Shown: piece by piece, positions 16,617 through 24,891 of the stretch | Position numbering within the stretch: the stretch's first letter is position 1 | Layout of the letters: the number at the start of each line of letters is the position of its first letter | NCBI GenBank assembly: GCA_020832415.1 | Contig: JAFIES010000113.1 | Coordinates: 1-34,918 of the forward strand | DNA from: Balneolaceae bacterium | GTDB taxonomy: Bacteria; Bacteroidota; Rhodothermia; Balneolales; Balneolaceae | Reading direction: 5' to 3' | DNA length: 34,918 nucleotides | Translations under genes and position numbers: made by a program | Notes under the pieces: generated by a model | The model's database searches: none | What the model saw: only the letters and a program-made list of their open reading frames with translations | What the model was told of the DNA's origin: nothing

Positions 16617-17519
16617 ATGTTTTTGAAAAAAGAGATGAACAGTAGTAAATCGATTGGGTCTCCAAAAGAGATTGACTTCTCCGGATGGAAAAAAGTTTTG
16701 AAAAGGGTAAAGGATCGAATTACAGAGGATAATATACCCATTGTATCTGCCGGGGTGGCATTTTATGCGTTCCTTGCAATATTTCCAGGTATTATAGTTC
16801 TGTTTTCTATTTATGGATTAGCGTTAGACCCTCAGTCAGCTGAAAAGCAGATCTCGATTCTGTCAGAAATAATGCCCGGACAAACCATCTCAATCATCGA
16901 AGGGAGAATGGATAATTTGATGGAGACATCAACAAGAGCGCTTGGCTGGGGTACCATATTTGGAATCGTGATAGCTTTCTGGAGTGCCAATAAAGGAATC
17001 AAATCTCTTTTTACAGGTCTTGATGTTGCCTATAAGGTAGAAAACAGAAGAAGTTATATTAGGCAAAATGCACTGACCCTTATGTTTACCGTGGGAACCA
17101 TTTTTGTGATCGTTGTGAGTATGGCATTCATTATTCTGTTTCCGGTATTGGTTAACACGATTGGTATGCCCGGCACTACAGGCAGCCTTATAGCCTGGCT
17201 CAGGTGGATCTTATTGGGTGTAATTATTATTTCAGCCATTAGTTTAATCTATAAATATGGCCCGGCTCGCGAAACCCCCGGATTTCAATGGGTTATTTTT
17301 GGAGCTACGTTAGCTACCGTTGTATGGCTGGCAGCTTCCTGGGGATTTTCTGCCTACGTAAACAACTTCGGCAATTTCGGGGAAATTTACGGATCGCTAT
17401 CAGCAGTGGTTATTATGCTATTCTGGCTTTTCATTAGCAGTTTCATCATTCTCGTGGGAGGAGAACTAAACAGTGCCACTGAAGAGTATGCAGAACACAG
17501 GCTTGAGATGTCTGATTAA
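16617..17519 (+). CDS. YihY/BrkB-family membrane protein
   Basis: A 300-residue protein with a charged 45-residue N-terminus and six predicted membrane helices. Family marks are IPIVSAGVAFYAFLAIFPGI near 39-58, FWSANKGIKSLFTGLDVAYKV near 120-140, and NFGNFGEIYGSLSAVVIMLFWLFISSFIILVGGELNSATEE near the end (starts NFGNFG, ends GELNSATEE). The function is unknown; it was once misnamed ribonuclease BN. A second ATG six codons later (16635) follows an AAAAAAGAG sequence and is an equally good start. It is 145 bp beyond the AI-2E gene and may have its own promoter. Confidence 0.92.
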   Translation: MFLKKEMNSSKSIGSPKEIDFSGWKKVLKRVKDRITEDNIPIVSAGVAFYAFLAIFPGIIVLFSIYGLALDPQSAEKQISILSEIMPGQTISIIEGRMDNLMETSTRALGWGTIFGIVIAFWSANKGIKSLFTGLDVAYKVENRRSYIRQNALTLMFTVGTIFVIVVSMAFIILFPVLVNTIGMPGTTGSLIAWLRWILLGVIIISAISLIYKYGPARETPGFQWVIFGATLATVVWLAASWGFSAYVNNFGNFGEIYGSLSAVVIMLFWLFISSFIILVGGELNSATEEYAEHRLEMSD

Positions 17520-17689
17520 TTTAACTTAAATCATTATCGCTTATAGATTCCTGCGACAAGATAAAAATGTTGAATTTAAGACAGAAACGCACTAATCAAG
17601 CAAATGTATAGAAAATCCAACCGCTGGCAGAGAGGCTAATGTCGATTAATTTACTTTCTCACGAAAAGAAGTATTAAACCGCAGACCTA

Positions 17690-18151
17690 TTACATCCTCA
17701 GCACAAAGTTTGTCTTATCAAAATCAGAATCCCGGTTAAGGTGTACAGCTTCCAGAGATTTGGTTAACACTTGTTTTAGCTTACTGTAATCGCCCGGTTT
17801 GGTGATGTAGATATTGGCTCCAAAATTGAACGTATTTTCGATATCCATTTCAGAGTTTGAAGTAGAGTAGATGGCAATTAAGATATCTTTGAACCTTGCC
17901 TCGGCCCGGATCTCCTTCAGGCATTCCAAACCGTTCATATTTGGCATATTCAAATCCAGATAGATAATGTGGGGAAGCGGATTTTTACTATTGGCAAGAA
18001 ATTCCATTAACTGCTTTCCATCATTTACCATTTCAATGATGATCTCACTGTTCACATCATGGAAGATCTCCTTAAAAACGAGTCTGTCGCCCTGATCATC
18101 ATCGGTAAGGAGTACACGCAGCGGAGCTTTTTGGCTTATCTTATGTCCCAT
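17690..18151 (-). CDS. stand-alone receiver-domain response regulator (Rcp1 type)
   Basis: A 153-residue single-domain receiver. Visible residues are the acidic pocket DDDQGD at 17-22, the phosphoacceptor Asp66 in IYLDLNMPNMNG, and Lys in ITKPG. There is no output domain, as in CheY- or Rcp1-like shuttles. It is the third gene of the operon, 4 bp after the large CheB-CheR kinase gene. The likely role is to receive phosphate from that kinase and pass it on by protein contact. Confidence 0.92.
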   Translation of the reverse strand: MGHKISQKAPLRVLLTDDDQGDRLVFKEIFHDVNSEIIIEMVNDGKQLMEFLANSKNPLPHIIYLDLNMPNMNGLECLKEIRAEARFKDILIAIYSTSNSEMDIENTFNFGANIYITKPGDYSKLKQVLTKSLEAVHLNRDSDFDKTNFVLRM

Positions 18152-18155
18152 ATAG

Positions 18156-21100
18156 TTATTTCAATAACGGAATAAAAATATCAAAAGTAGTCCCTTTGTT
18201 AAGGGTACTTTTAACTTGTATAACCCCGTGATGATGGGTAATAATTTTTTTCACAGTAGCCAGGCCAATTCCTGTTCCAGGATATTTTTCTTTGTTATGA
18301 AGCCGTTGAAATACTTCGAATATGGTATCATTGAATTTTTCTTCAAACCCGATACCGTTATCAGAAACAGAAATATGGCAGTAGTTCTTTTCAGGCACCA
18401 GGTTTTTTGCTTTCAATTTGGCACCGGTTTCAATTTTGCTTGTAATCTTTACATGGGGCTTTACTCCCGGTTTCGAAAATTTGAGTGCATTGCTGATAAG
18501 GTTATGCATCAGTTGCCGAAACTGGAAAACAATCACATCTGCCTCACACATTGAATCCATTTCAACAGTGGCTTGTTTTTCTTCAATTCTTTCATTGAAG
18601 TTTGCAATAACCTCTTTAACAATTATACCAATGTTTACTCTTTCAAATATTCTTTCTTTGGTATTGAGCCGCGAGAAAGCGAGAAGATCATCAATAAGCT
18701 GTTGCATTCGTTGCGCAGCACTCTGCATCAGGTTGAAATAGGTTTTACCCTTTTCTGATAGGTTTTGGTTCTCTTTTTCGAGGATAAGGCCAACAAAGGT
18801 CTGTATTTTCCGGAGTGGTTCCTGCAGATCGTGGCTGGATATGTAGGCAAATGCTTCCAGCTCTTTATTCATACTTACCAATTCCTGGTTCATTTCCCGC
18901 AGTTCATCATTTGCGCTCTGTAACTCGATTGTTCGTTCTTCTATCTTCTCTTCAAGCTCTTTGGTATGCCGTTCCTGAAATTTACGATTCTTTTCCCTCT
19001 CTTTTACCTGCTTGGTAATATCTTCGATAGATAGCAGGATTAGATTTTCTGATTCATCATCATTCACTACTTCACGTGCATTCATAAGTAAATGCAATTT
19101 ACCAATACCCGTAAATTTCCGGACTACTTCATAATCATGGATAATTGGTTTTTCAGGAATAATTTCTTCAAGCAGAGCTTTCAATTCAGGGAAATTCCAG
19201 TTTTTTCCATCCAGATCGTAAATCAATGTGCCAACTGTTTTCTTTTCATTCAGTTTAAACTGTTTGTAGAAAGCATTGTTGGCTGCTCTTATCTTCAGAT
19301 TTTTATCCAGTGCAAGCAGTGGTTCGCGAATGTTTGCAACAATAGATTGAGAATAATTTCTTTCAATCTCTATCTGTTCGTTTAAACTGCTCATCTCCTG
19401 GTTCAGAACAATAAGCTCCTCATTGGTGCTTTGCAGCTCTTCTTTGCTCGTCTCTAACTCTTCGTTTAAGGTTTGCAGCTCTTCACTGCCGCTCATCAAC
19501 TCTTCATTGGCACTTTGAAGCTCTTCGATGGCAACTTCCTGGTCCTCCGTAATGTTTCGCATATCTTCCCTTGTGTCAACAAGTTCCTGCTCTAACTGCT
19601 CTATGCGAAGGTCTTTTTCATTAACCGATGGCTTGCCTGTTTTTGCCTCCTCTGATTTAGATTTTTCTGCTTCACTTTTTGAAGAGGTGTCATGAAACAG
19701 TACCAGATAGTAGGGCTCTATGGTATTAGGCAGTGGAATAGCTTCGATAGAGATTGTGCGAAGGTCACCATTTATTTTAACCGGGATGTTCTCCTTTTTT
19801 ACTTCACTGTTTTCCTGTTTCACTTTAAAGAGAATATTCCGCAGTTCAAAAGCTAAACCTTGTATGGCCAATACCATCAGATTGTGGCTTGGTTTTCCTG
19901 ATGTTTGTTCTAAATATGGTCCGGTTCTGCCGCGATACTGTACAATGTCCATTGCCTCGTTTACCACAACACCTGCAGGAGTGTAATTTTTCAGTACAAT
20001 TTCGTCGGCTGTTTTTTGGAACTCCGGATTTTTCTTTTCCGGATTTGCACTTCTTTCAGTTTGATTAAAATCGAGTTCCGATCTCCGGTTAACCACCTGC
20101 ATGAACTTACTGGAAACATCTTTCCGGGAATATATTTTTTCACTTTTAGCAACTTCAGAAAAAAGGTCGGGTACCCCGCTGGTCGTTTCCGATTTACCAA
20201 GCAACAAGAGAGCTTTCGGATTCATCACATAATGAAACGTAGTGAGCGCTTTTTTTTGCAAGTAGGGTTCAAAATAGATGAGCACATTTCGGCAGCTTAC
20301 AAGGTCCATTTTGCCAAACGGAGGATCTTTTAAAAAATTATGAACAGCAAATACACACATATCCCGGATCTGCCTGTTAACCTGATACCGCCCGTTTGTT
20401 TTTGTGAAGAATCTCTTCAGCCGCTTCTCTGATACACCGGCTGTTTCAGCCTCCGAATATCTGCCCAGACGCGCTTTTTCGACGGCGGTTTCACTCAGAT
20501 CAGAGGCAAAAATCTGAATCTGTTTTTCGTGATTACCCGGAGATTGAGTGTCTAAAAGTTCTTTAAATAAGATGGCCAGGGAATACGCTTCTTCACCTGT
20601 GCTGCAGCCTGCCACCCACACCCGAATGGTTTTACCGGCAGGGATTTCTCTAATAATTTGAGGTAAATAAACAGATGATAATTTTTCAAAAATATCGGGA
20701 TCGCGGAAAAATGATGTAACCGGGATTAAAATATCCTGGTATAGAATATCCTGTTCTTTTTTATTCTCTCTTAAATACTCAAGATATGCCGCCACCTTTT
20801 TATTCTTATTGATAGCCATTCTCCTGAGAATTCTTCTGCGGATGGTGGTCTGTTTATAATAGGTGAAATCTGTTCCAATTCGCACGCGCAGAAGGGCTAT
20901 AATCTGCCTGAAAACGTCATCTTCACCCAGGGATTCAGGTTTCTCTGAAGATGCCGGAGTGTTAATAATTTGGGTAACCTCCAGTAGTTTCGCGGGAATT
21001 TTATCAGGTGGAAGAACAAAATCAACCATTCCCGACTGTATGGCACTGTTGGGCATACCACTATAGCCTGCCGATTTTGTATCCTGTGCAAAGGTGATAC

Positions 21101-21593
21101 CTCCGTAATCTTTAATCGCTTTTAAGCCTTTGGTGCCATCCGATGCCGTGCCCGAGAGTACCACACCAATGGCATGGGTTTCGTACGTTTCTGCGAGAGC
21201 TGAGAAGAAAAGGTTAATTGGATGCGTGACCTCATTCTTGATTTTTTCCGGCATGGGAGCAAGTTGTAATGTGCCATCAGATGCCACCATTACTTTATTG
21301 CTGGGCATCACATAAATTTGATTGGGCTCAATTACAGTTTTGTCTGAAAACTCTTTAACGGATATCTCCGTAACATTTTGGAGAATATCGGGCAATTGGC
21401 TTTCGTGGGTTGAATCTAAATGCTGTACAAGTACAAACGCCATGCCCGAATCTTTCGGAATGGCTTTGATCAATGCTTTAAAAGCTGCTAACCCTCCGGC
21501 CGATGCGCCAATACCAACTACCGGAAAAAGATTTTCAGATGGTTCTTTTCTTTTTTTTTGATCCGTTGATTTTTTGTCTGACTTCACGGCCAT
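18156..21593 (-). CDS. CheB-CheR-PAS-histidine kinase fusion
   Basis: A 1145-residue cytoplasmic protein. Residues about 22-210 are a CheB methylesterase domain with the triad Ser31 (GASAGG), His58 and Asp152. Residues about 225-490 are a CheR methyltransferase with the SAM-binding VWVAGCSTGEEAYSLA at 325-340 and the NVLIYF end at 436-441. A PAS-like domain is near 530-635, a long coiled coil at 660-745 full of EEL repeats, another PAS at 750-860, and a second coiled coil at 865-915. The kinase follows: HisKA with His921 in ISSHDLQEP, N-box NLISNALKF, G-boxes DNGIGF and GTGIGL. There is no membrane segment. It lies between two receiver genes with gaps of 3 and 4 bp. No receptors or flagellar genes are nearby, so the CheB/CheR parts may serve another purpose. 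Confidence 0.95.
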   Translation of the reverse strand: MAVKSDKKSTDQKKRKEPSENLFPVVGIGASAGGLAAFKALIKAIPKDSGMAFVLVQHLDSTHESQLPDILQNVTEISVKEFSDKTVIEPNQIYVMPSNKVMVASDGTLQLAPMPEKIKNEVTHPINLFFSALAETYETHAIGVVLSGTASDGTKGLKAIKDYGGITFAQDTKSAGYSGMPNSAIQSGMVDFVLPPDKIPAKLLEVTQIINTPASSEKPESLGEDDVFRQIIALLRVRIGTDFTYYKQTTIRRRILRRMAINKNKKVAAYLEYLRENKKEQDILYQDILIPVTSFFRDPDIFEKLSSVYLPQIIREIPAGKTIRVWVAGCSTGEEAYSLAILFKELLDTQSPGNHEKQIQIFASDLSETAVEKARLGRYSEAETAGVSEKRLKRFFTKTNGRYQVNRQIRDMCVFAVHNFLKDPPFGKMDLVSCRNVLIYFEPYLQKKALTTFHYVMNPKALLLLGKSETTSGVPDLFSEVAKSEKIYSRKDVSSKFMQVVNRRSELDFNQTERSANPEKKNPEFQKTADEIVLKNYTPAGVVVNEAMDIVQYRGRTGPYLEQTSGKPSHNLMVLAIQGLAFELRNILFKVKQENSEVKKENIPVKINGDLRTISIEAIPLPNTIEPYYLVLFHDTSSKSEAEKSKSEEAKTGKPSVNEKDLRIEQLEQELVDTREDMRNITEDQEVAIEELQSANEELMSGSEELQTLNEELETSKEELQSTNEELIVLNQEMSSLNEQIEIERNYSQSIVANIREPLLALDKNLKIRAANNAFYKQFKLNEKKTVGTLIYDLDGKNWNFPELKALLEEIIPEKPIIHDYEVVRKFTGIGKLHLLMNAREVVNDDESENLILLSIEDITKQVKEREKNRKFQERHTKELEEKIEERTIELQSANDELREMNQELVSMNKELEAFAYISSHDLQEPLRKIQTFVGLILEKENQNLSEKGKTYFNLMQSAAQRMQQLIDDLLAFSRLNTKERIFERVNIGIIVKEVIANFNERIEEKQATVEMDSMCEADVIVFQFRQLMHNLISNALKFSKPGVKPHVKITSKIETGAKLKAKNLVPEKNYCHISVSDNGIGFEEKFNDTIFEVFQRLHNKEKYPGTGIGLATVKKIITHHHGVIQVKSTLNKGTTFDIFIPLLK

Positions 21594-21596
21594 TAT

Positions 21597-22070
21597 TTAA
21601 TCTGTGGTAAGCATGAAATTTTCTTTTCCCGGAAGGGTTGTATCTTTGTCTGCAATTAATTTAAGTGACTTGTAAATCAACCTCTTAAGCTCCCAAAAAT
21701 GCACTGGTTTCCGAATGTAGTAGTGTGCAGCATTTTTATAAACCTGTTTAATCATCTCATTATTGGTGGAGGTGGAGAAAATGATTACCGGTAGATCTTG
21801 TAGTTTGGTGTTTCTCTTTATATCAGCTAATGTTGCAAATCCGTTTTTACGGGGCATATTCAGATCAAGAAAAAGAACATCCGGAAAACTGTTTTCTGTA
21901 TCGTTAAGCCACTCCATCAGTTCATCGCCATTGTTAAACGTATTGAGATGATAAGATACCGGTAATTCCACAAGGGCTTCTCTAAACAGCAGGCGATCGT
22001 CAGCATCATCTTCAGCAAGAGCTATGTTTAACGATCGAGAGATTGGTGTATACTCTTTTTTACCTTGCAT
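21597..22070 (-). CDS. stand-alone receiver-domain response regulator
   Basis: A 157-residue single-domain receiver with the acidic pocket AEDDADD at 19-25, phosphoacceptor Asp69 in LFLDLNMPRKNGF, Thr in IFSTSTN and Lys in YIRKP. It has an Rcp1-like C-terminal helix and no output domain. It is the first gene of the three-gene signalling operon, directly before the CheB-CheR kinase gene. It is clearly related to the last gene of the operon, but the two differ in the helix 1 and helix 4 surfaces, which suggests different partners. Confidence 0.92.
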   Translation of the reverse strand: MQGKKEYTPISRSLNIALAEDDADDRLLFREALVELPVSYHLNTFNNGDELMEWLNDTENSFPDVLFLDLNMPRKNGFATLADIKRNTKLQDLPVIIFSTSTNNEMIKQVYKNAAHYYIRKPVHFWELKRLIYKSLKLIADKDTTLPGKENFMLTTD

Positions 22071-22147
22071 TATTTAACCTACTTAAAATTGTGAGTGTTT
22101 ACAATCTGATTATTTATCAAAGAGTAACTTGATCGTTTAAAGAGCTA

Positions 22148-22348
22148 ACCGGAATATGAATAAAACCCGGTATTCGTATCAGAGAAGTTCAATCAATTTT
22201 ACATTGGGCTTGCTAAAACTGTACTTCTGCCCAATCCGGGTATTATCGGTCGGTTGATAGCCTCAGGCATGGATTATAGACTGAAGCTTCAGCTTCTTGC
22301 CGGCACTCTTCCCGAAAAAAATTCCTGGTTCTTCGGGGCCCTTTTTTT
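22148..22348 (+). ncRNA. candidate structured RNA ending in an intrinsic terminator
   Basis: Successive hairpins are visible: ACCGG/CCGGT (22148-22171), TTGGGC/GCCCAA (22204-22234), GCC-TCA-GGC (22260-22268), the palindromes CTGAAGCTTCAG (22281-22292) and TGCCGGCA (22298-22305), then CCCGAA/TTCGGG (22311-22337) followed by seven T. There is a terminator but no rightward gene, which points to a small RNA. The 5' end is unknown and no RNA family is recognised. Confidence 0.28.
22310..22348 (+). terminator. rightward intrinsic terminator without an upstream gene
   Basis: CCCGAA (22311-22316) pairs with TTCGGG (22332-22337) around a 15-base loop; GCCC and a run of seven T follow. It ends the candidate RNA described at 22148-22348. 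Confidence 0.5.
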
Positions 22349-22477
22349 GTGTTTGATATTGTATGTTTAAGTCTCATAGTAGTTCTATTTAACGATACAA
22401 CAGGCTATCCTATTGAAAACCTATACAATTAAGGTGCACAAATTTCGTGCTCCCTTTGTTACAGATCACCATGTAAG

Positions 22478-22497
22478 AGTTACAATAATTACAGATT
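22478..22497 (-). promoter_or_regulatory. operator-like palindrome, site 7
   Basis: Minus strand AATC-TGTAA-TTATTG-TAACT. A further half-site TTACA-GATC is at 22459-22467. The nearest downstream leftward gene is the receiver at 22070, about 400 bp away. Confidence 0.4.
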
Positions 22498-22530
22498 GAG
22501 GCGGATGTGGTTTGATCGTAATTCATCAGC

Positions 22531-22566
22531 AAAAAAAAGCAGCCCTGATAGTTAAATCAGGACTGC
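22531..22566 (-). terminator. intrinsic terminator of the ice-binding-like gene
   Basis: On the minus strand an 11-bp stem (GCAGTCCTGAT with ATCAGGGCTGC, one G-U pair) around a 6-base loop is followed by eight T. It lies 35 bp after the stop codon. Confidence 0.85.
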
Positions 22567-22601
22567 TTCTGCGGTTTGGGGGGGTATAGAATCAAAAAAG
22601 T

Positions 22602-24011
22602 TTATTCGTTACTGCTGGTTCCCTGAATGGTCGTGAGCAGTTTAGGCTCTATAATGGTGTTATCATCAAGTGTTACGTCTGTCTGGGTCAGCATCCGTCC
22701 ATTTAAAGAAGCACCATTCTTCATAGTGATTCCGGTAAGGGATAAAATGATCCCTTCAAAATGAGATGATTCTCCCAGGCTAACTTCACCACCAACCTGC
22801 CAAAAAATGTTCTCGGCAACGGCACCATCGGTAAGAGTAAATTCAACATCACGGTTTACCGTCAGGTCTGCAGGAATTTGAAATATCCACACATCATCGG
22901 CATTTCCTGAAAGAGTAATATTCGTGTAGATTTCTACAGATTCATTCCAGGTATAAATCCCCGGCTCAAGAGTTGTTGATGATCCGTTTGTATCTCTCTC
23001 TGTCCATGATGTTTCAGTATCACGTTCATAATCATGGTGCTCATTCATTTCTACTTCAGTAGAATCTGCCTGATTGAATTCATTTTCATCAGTACGGTCA
23101 TAGTCGCGGTCATAATCGCGGGCAGATCGAGTCTGATCATCTGACTTAGAAAATTTAAAATCAATGAAATCAGCCGGTGATCGCCCTGCAGCATCGTTGT
23201 AGGCTGTTATCATATCTTCAACTGCACCATCCTGGTTATTTAAAGCTGCACTTCTTTCAGTGGCTGGATTTTCCCGTTCTTCATTCATTTCGCGGGTAGT
23301 ATCTCTGCGGGCTGCATCTCTGTCTCTGCGCACTGCTTCTTTATCAACATCTTCGTTATTTAACCAGTAGGCGGTTTTGTTCTCTTTGCTGCCTTTGGAG
23401 TCTTTTTTGTCCGCATCAAAACCTCTTTCTCCGGTAATTTTGGATGATGAATCATTATGAATGGAAGACTGGGCAAGAATTACATAATCTGCGGCACTTC
23501 CAAGGTCTACTTTTTCAACCGAGTCGCTGTTGCCACCGGTAGTAAAGCTCCACTGCTTGCCATTATTGTGGGCATCATAATTTTCTTCGAACTCTTCATA
23601 CTGCTCGTCGTTGAATTCATTATTTGGATGATTAACATCCGGCTCATTACTGCCAATTGTGAAGTTGGCTGTGTACTCGGAATCTGCTTTTAAACTATTT
23701 GTGGTAGTGTAGGTTGCTTTCTTTCCGTAAAAATCCAGTGTACCTGATACAGACTCTGTGCCCTGCATTAATGTAAATGAAGAACCGTTCATGGATGATG
23801 TATCAATGTCTTCACTAAATGTGATCTCAATTACGATGTTTCGGGCTACATTTACTTCACCATCGGATGGAGAGGTGCTTACTACTGTTGGTTCATCATT
23901 TGCAGGTCTGTCCTGAATCATCGATGACTGATTTGCACTACCTATCATAAATACAGCCAAAAACAAAGCTGATAATGAAGTGCTGAAATGGGTTATTTTT
24001 TTTGATCTCAT
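22602..24011 (-). CDS. Ig-like and ice-binding-like (DUF3494) surface protein
   Basis: A 469-residue secreted protein with a signal peptide (about 1-28). Residues about 40-140 are a bacterial Ig-like (Big_5) domain starting PTVVSTSPSDGEVNVARNI. From 167 (VDLGSAADYVILAQSSI) to the end it follows the DUF3494 beta-solenoid: EDMITAYNDAAGRSP, LEPGIYTWNESVEI, NADDVWIFQIPADLTVN, ENIFWQVGGEVSLGESSHFEGIILS, NGRMLTQTDVTLDDNTI. Two long charged, low-complexity stretches interrupt the fold (about 195-260 and 285-355, rich in Arg, Asp and Glu), the second far longer than in typical members. Family members bind ice or act as adhesins. Which applies here is unclear, and a salt-adapted surface role is possible. 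It has its own terminator. Confidence 0.85.
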   Translation of the reverse strand: MRSKKITHFSTSLSALFLAVFMIGSANQSSMIQDRPANDEPTVVSTSPSDGEVNVARNIVIEITFSEDIDTSSMNGSSFTLMQGTESVSGTLDFYGKKATYTTTNSLKADSEYTANFTIGSNEPDVNHPNNEFNDEQYEEFEENYDAHNNGKQWSFTTGGNSDSVEKVDLGSAADYVILAQSSIHNDSSSKITGERGFDADKKDSKGSKENKTAYWLNNEDVDKEAVRRDRDAARRDTTREMNEERENPATERSAALNNQDGAVEDMITAYNDAAGRSPADFIDFKFSKSDDQTRSARDYDRDYDRTDENEFNQADSTEVEMNEHHDYERDTETSWTERDTNGSSTTLEPGIYTWNESVEIYTNITLSGNADDVWIFQIPADLTVNRDVEFTLTDGAVAENIFWQVGGEVSLGESSHFEGIILSLTGITMKNGASLNGRMLTQTDVTLDDNTIIEPKLLTTIQGTSSNE

Positions 24012-24320
24012 GATATTTAATTTTCTGAATCTAAATGTTAGTGTGTCGTTTTATCACGCTTACAAACTACATTTTGATTGTTGATAAGGCGTTACAATGA
24101 ACAATCTATTCGTTGGATATTTCACAGTATCCGTTTTTAAATGGTGAAGTGTTTCGAGAAAAGCTTATCACGTGTGCAGACTAACTGAACATGCGTGCAA
24201 GGTATTCTAATAGAGATTGGCTGGAAAGGCAAAAAGTCCCCTCTCTGAAGAAAATGGGTCAGATTCTTGCAGAGGAAGGGACAATTTTGCTCTATTTATA
24301 TCTGGCTCAGGCTGCATCAA
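24012..24320. other. promoter region of the ice-binding-like gene
   Basis: The gap has one operator-like palindrome (24111-24126) and a second partial site (GTTACAATG at 24091). A rightward 62-codon open frame crosses it and runs antisense into the next gene; I do not regard it as real. Confidence 0.5.
24111..24130 (-). promoter_or_regulatory. operator-like palindrome, site 8
   Basis: Minus strand ATAC-TGTGA-AATATC-CAACG, about 100 bp upstream of the ice-binding-like gene. The first half is perfect and the second is two bases off. Confidence 0.4.
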
Positions 24321-24782
24321 TTAAGATACTGCCTGTTGAGCATTATGCATTGTACTTATTTTACCATGGTCTGATTTGAGCAGCTCGTATTGACCTCTGA
24401 TCATAGATTTTTGAGCAGTTGTGAGATGTTGTGATTTGTCATTAAACACGTTTTCGTAGGTTTCAATAGCACTCTCCTCACCTTGTTTGCACGAGTTCAG
24501 AATTGATTTTCTGTCGTTGCCTGCAAGCGCTGATTTAACATCCATCCAGGCCCGGAAAAAATTACCGGTGGCCTTTGTGCCTTCATCTGCTATACCACCT
24601 AATTTTTCAATTTCACTGATCAGTTGAAATCTGCATTTTTGGCTTGTTAGTGCAAGCTCAGGAAAAAGGGTTTGTAAATCTTTATCGTCTGTATTGTCTG
24701 AAGCTTTTTTATAGCCTTCAACTCTGTAGTTATTGACCACTAAAAGTTTGTTTAACTCATCAATTATGTTCTCTTTATTCAT
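24321..24782 (-). CDS. PA2169-type four-helix-bundle protein (DUF2383)
   Basis: A 153-residue cytoplasmic protein predicted to be all helical. The first helix (IIDELNKLLVVNNYRVEGYKKASDNT), FRAWMDVKSALAGNDRKSILNSCKQGEESAIETYENV (ends FRAWMDV and ETYENV) and a final MIRGQYELLKSDHGKI match the DUF2383 family. Acidic and His residues are placed as in ferritin-like bundles, but a metal site is not certain. The usual context is stress and stationary-phase genes, which fits here. A relic of a MITE end lies just upstream (24805-24826). Confidence 0.88.
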   Translation of the reverse strand: MNKENIIDELNKLLVVNNYRVEGYKKASDNTDDKDLQTLFPELALTSQKCRFQLISEIEKLGGIADEGTKATGNFFRAWMDVKSALAGNDRKSILNSCKQGEESAIETYENVFNDKSQHLTTAQKSMIRGQYELLKSDHGKISTMHNAQQAVS

Positions 24783-24804
24783 CTTCTGAATTTTTATGAG
24801 GTTT

Positions 24805-24826
24805 ATATTTAACTCACGTTATTTAG
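24805..24826. repeat. relic of a MITE terminal repeat
   Basis: The stretch with core AACTCACGTTA matches the right end of the element at 26993-27198 at 18 of 22 positions. No partner end is found nearby. Confidence 0.35.
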
Positions 24827-24844
24827 TTGTAATACTGAATAGGT

Positions 24845-24876
24845 AAAAAAGGAATCGGGTATTCTCCCGATTCCTT
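24845..24876 (-). terminator. intrinsic terminator of the repeat-bearing stress protein gene
   Basis: A perfect 11-bp stem AAGGAATCGGG/CCCGATTCCTT with a 6-base loop (24849-24876) is followed, on the minus strand, by a run of T. It lies 16 bp after the stop codon. Confidence 0.88.
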
Positions 24877-24891
24877 GATTTTACTGAGAGC

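Larger units (their letters stand above)
22071..22601. other. long spacer upstream of the signalling operon
   Basis: The gap of 531 bp contains the promoter of the signalling operon, a structured stretch ending in a rightward terminator (22148-22348), an operator-like palindrome at 22478-22497, and the terminator of the ice-binding-like gene. No protein gene is supported. Confidence 0.6.

Noticed and set aside
22148-22348. 6S RNA or RNase P RNA
   Set aside because: I saw neither the RNase P core sequences nor a convincing 6S long stem with a central bubble; only an unnamed structured RNA is supportable.
24191-24379. A rightward 62-codon frame
   Set aside because: It crosses a promoter spacer and runs antisense into the PA2169-type gene; no ribosome site is seen.
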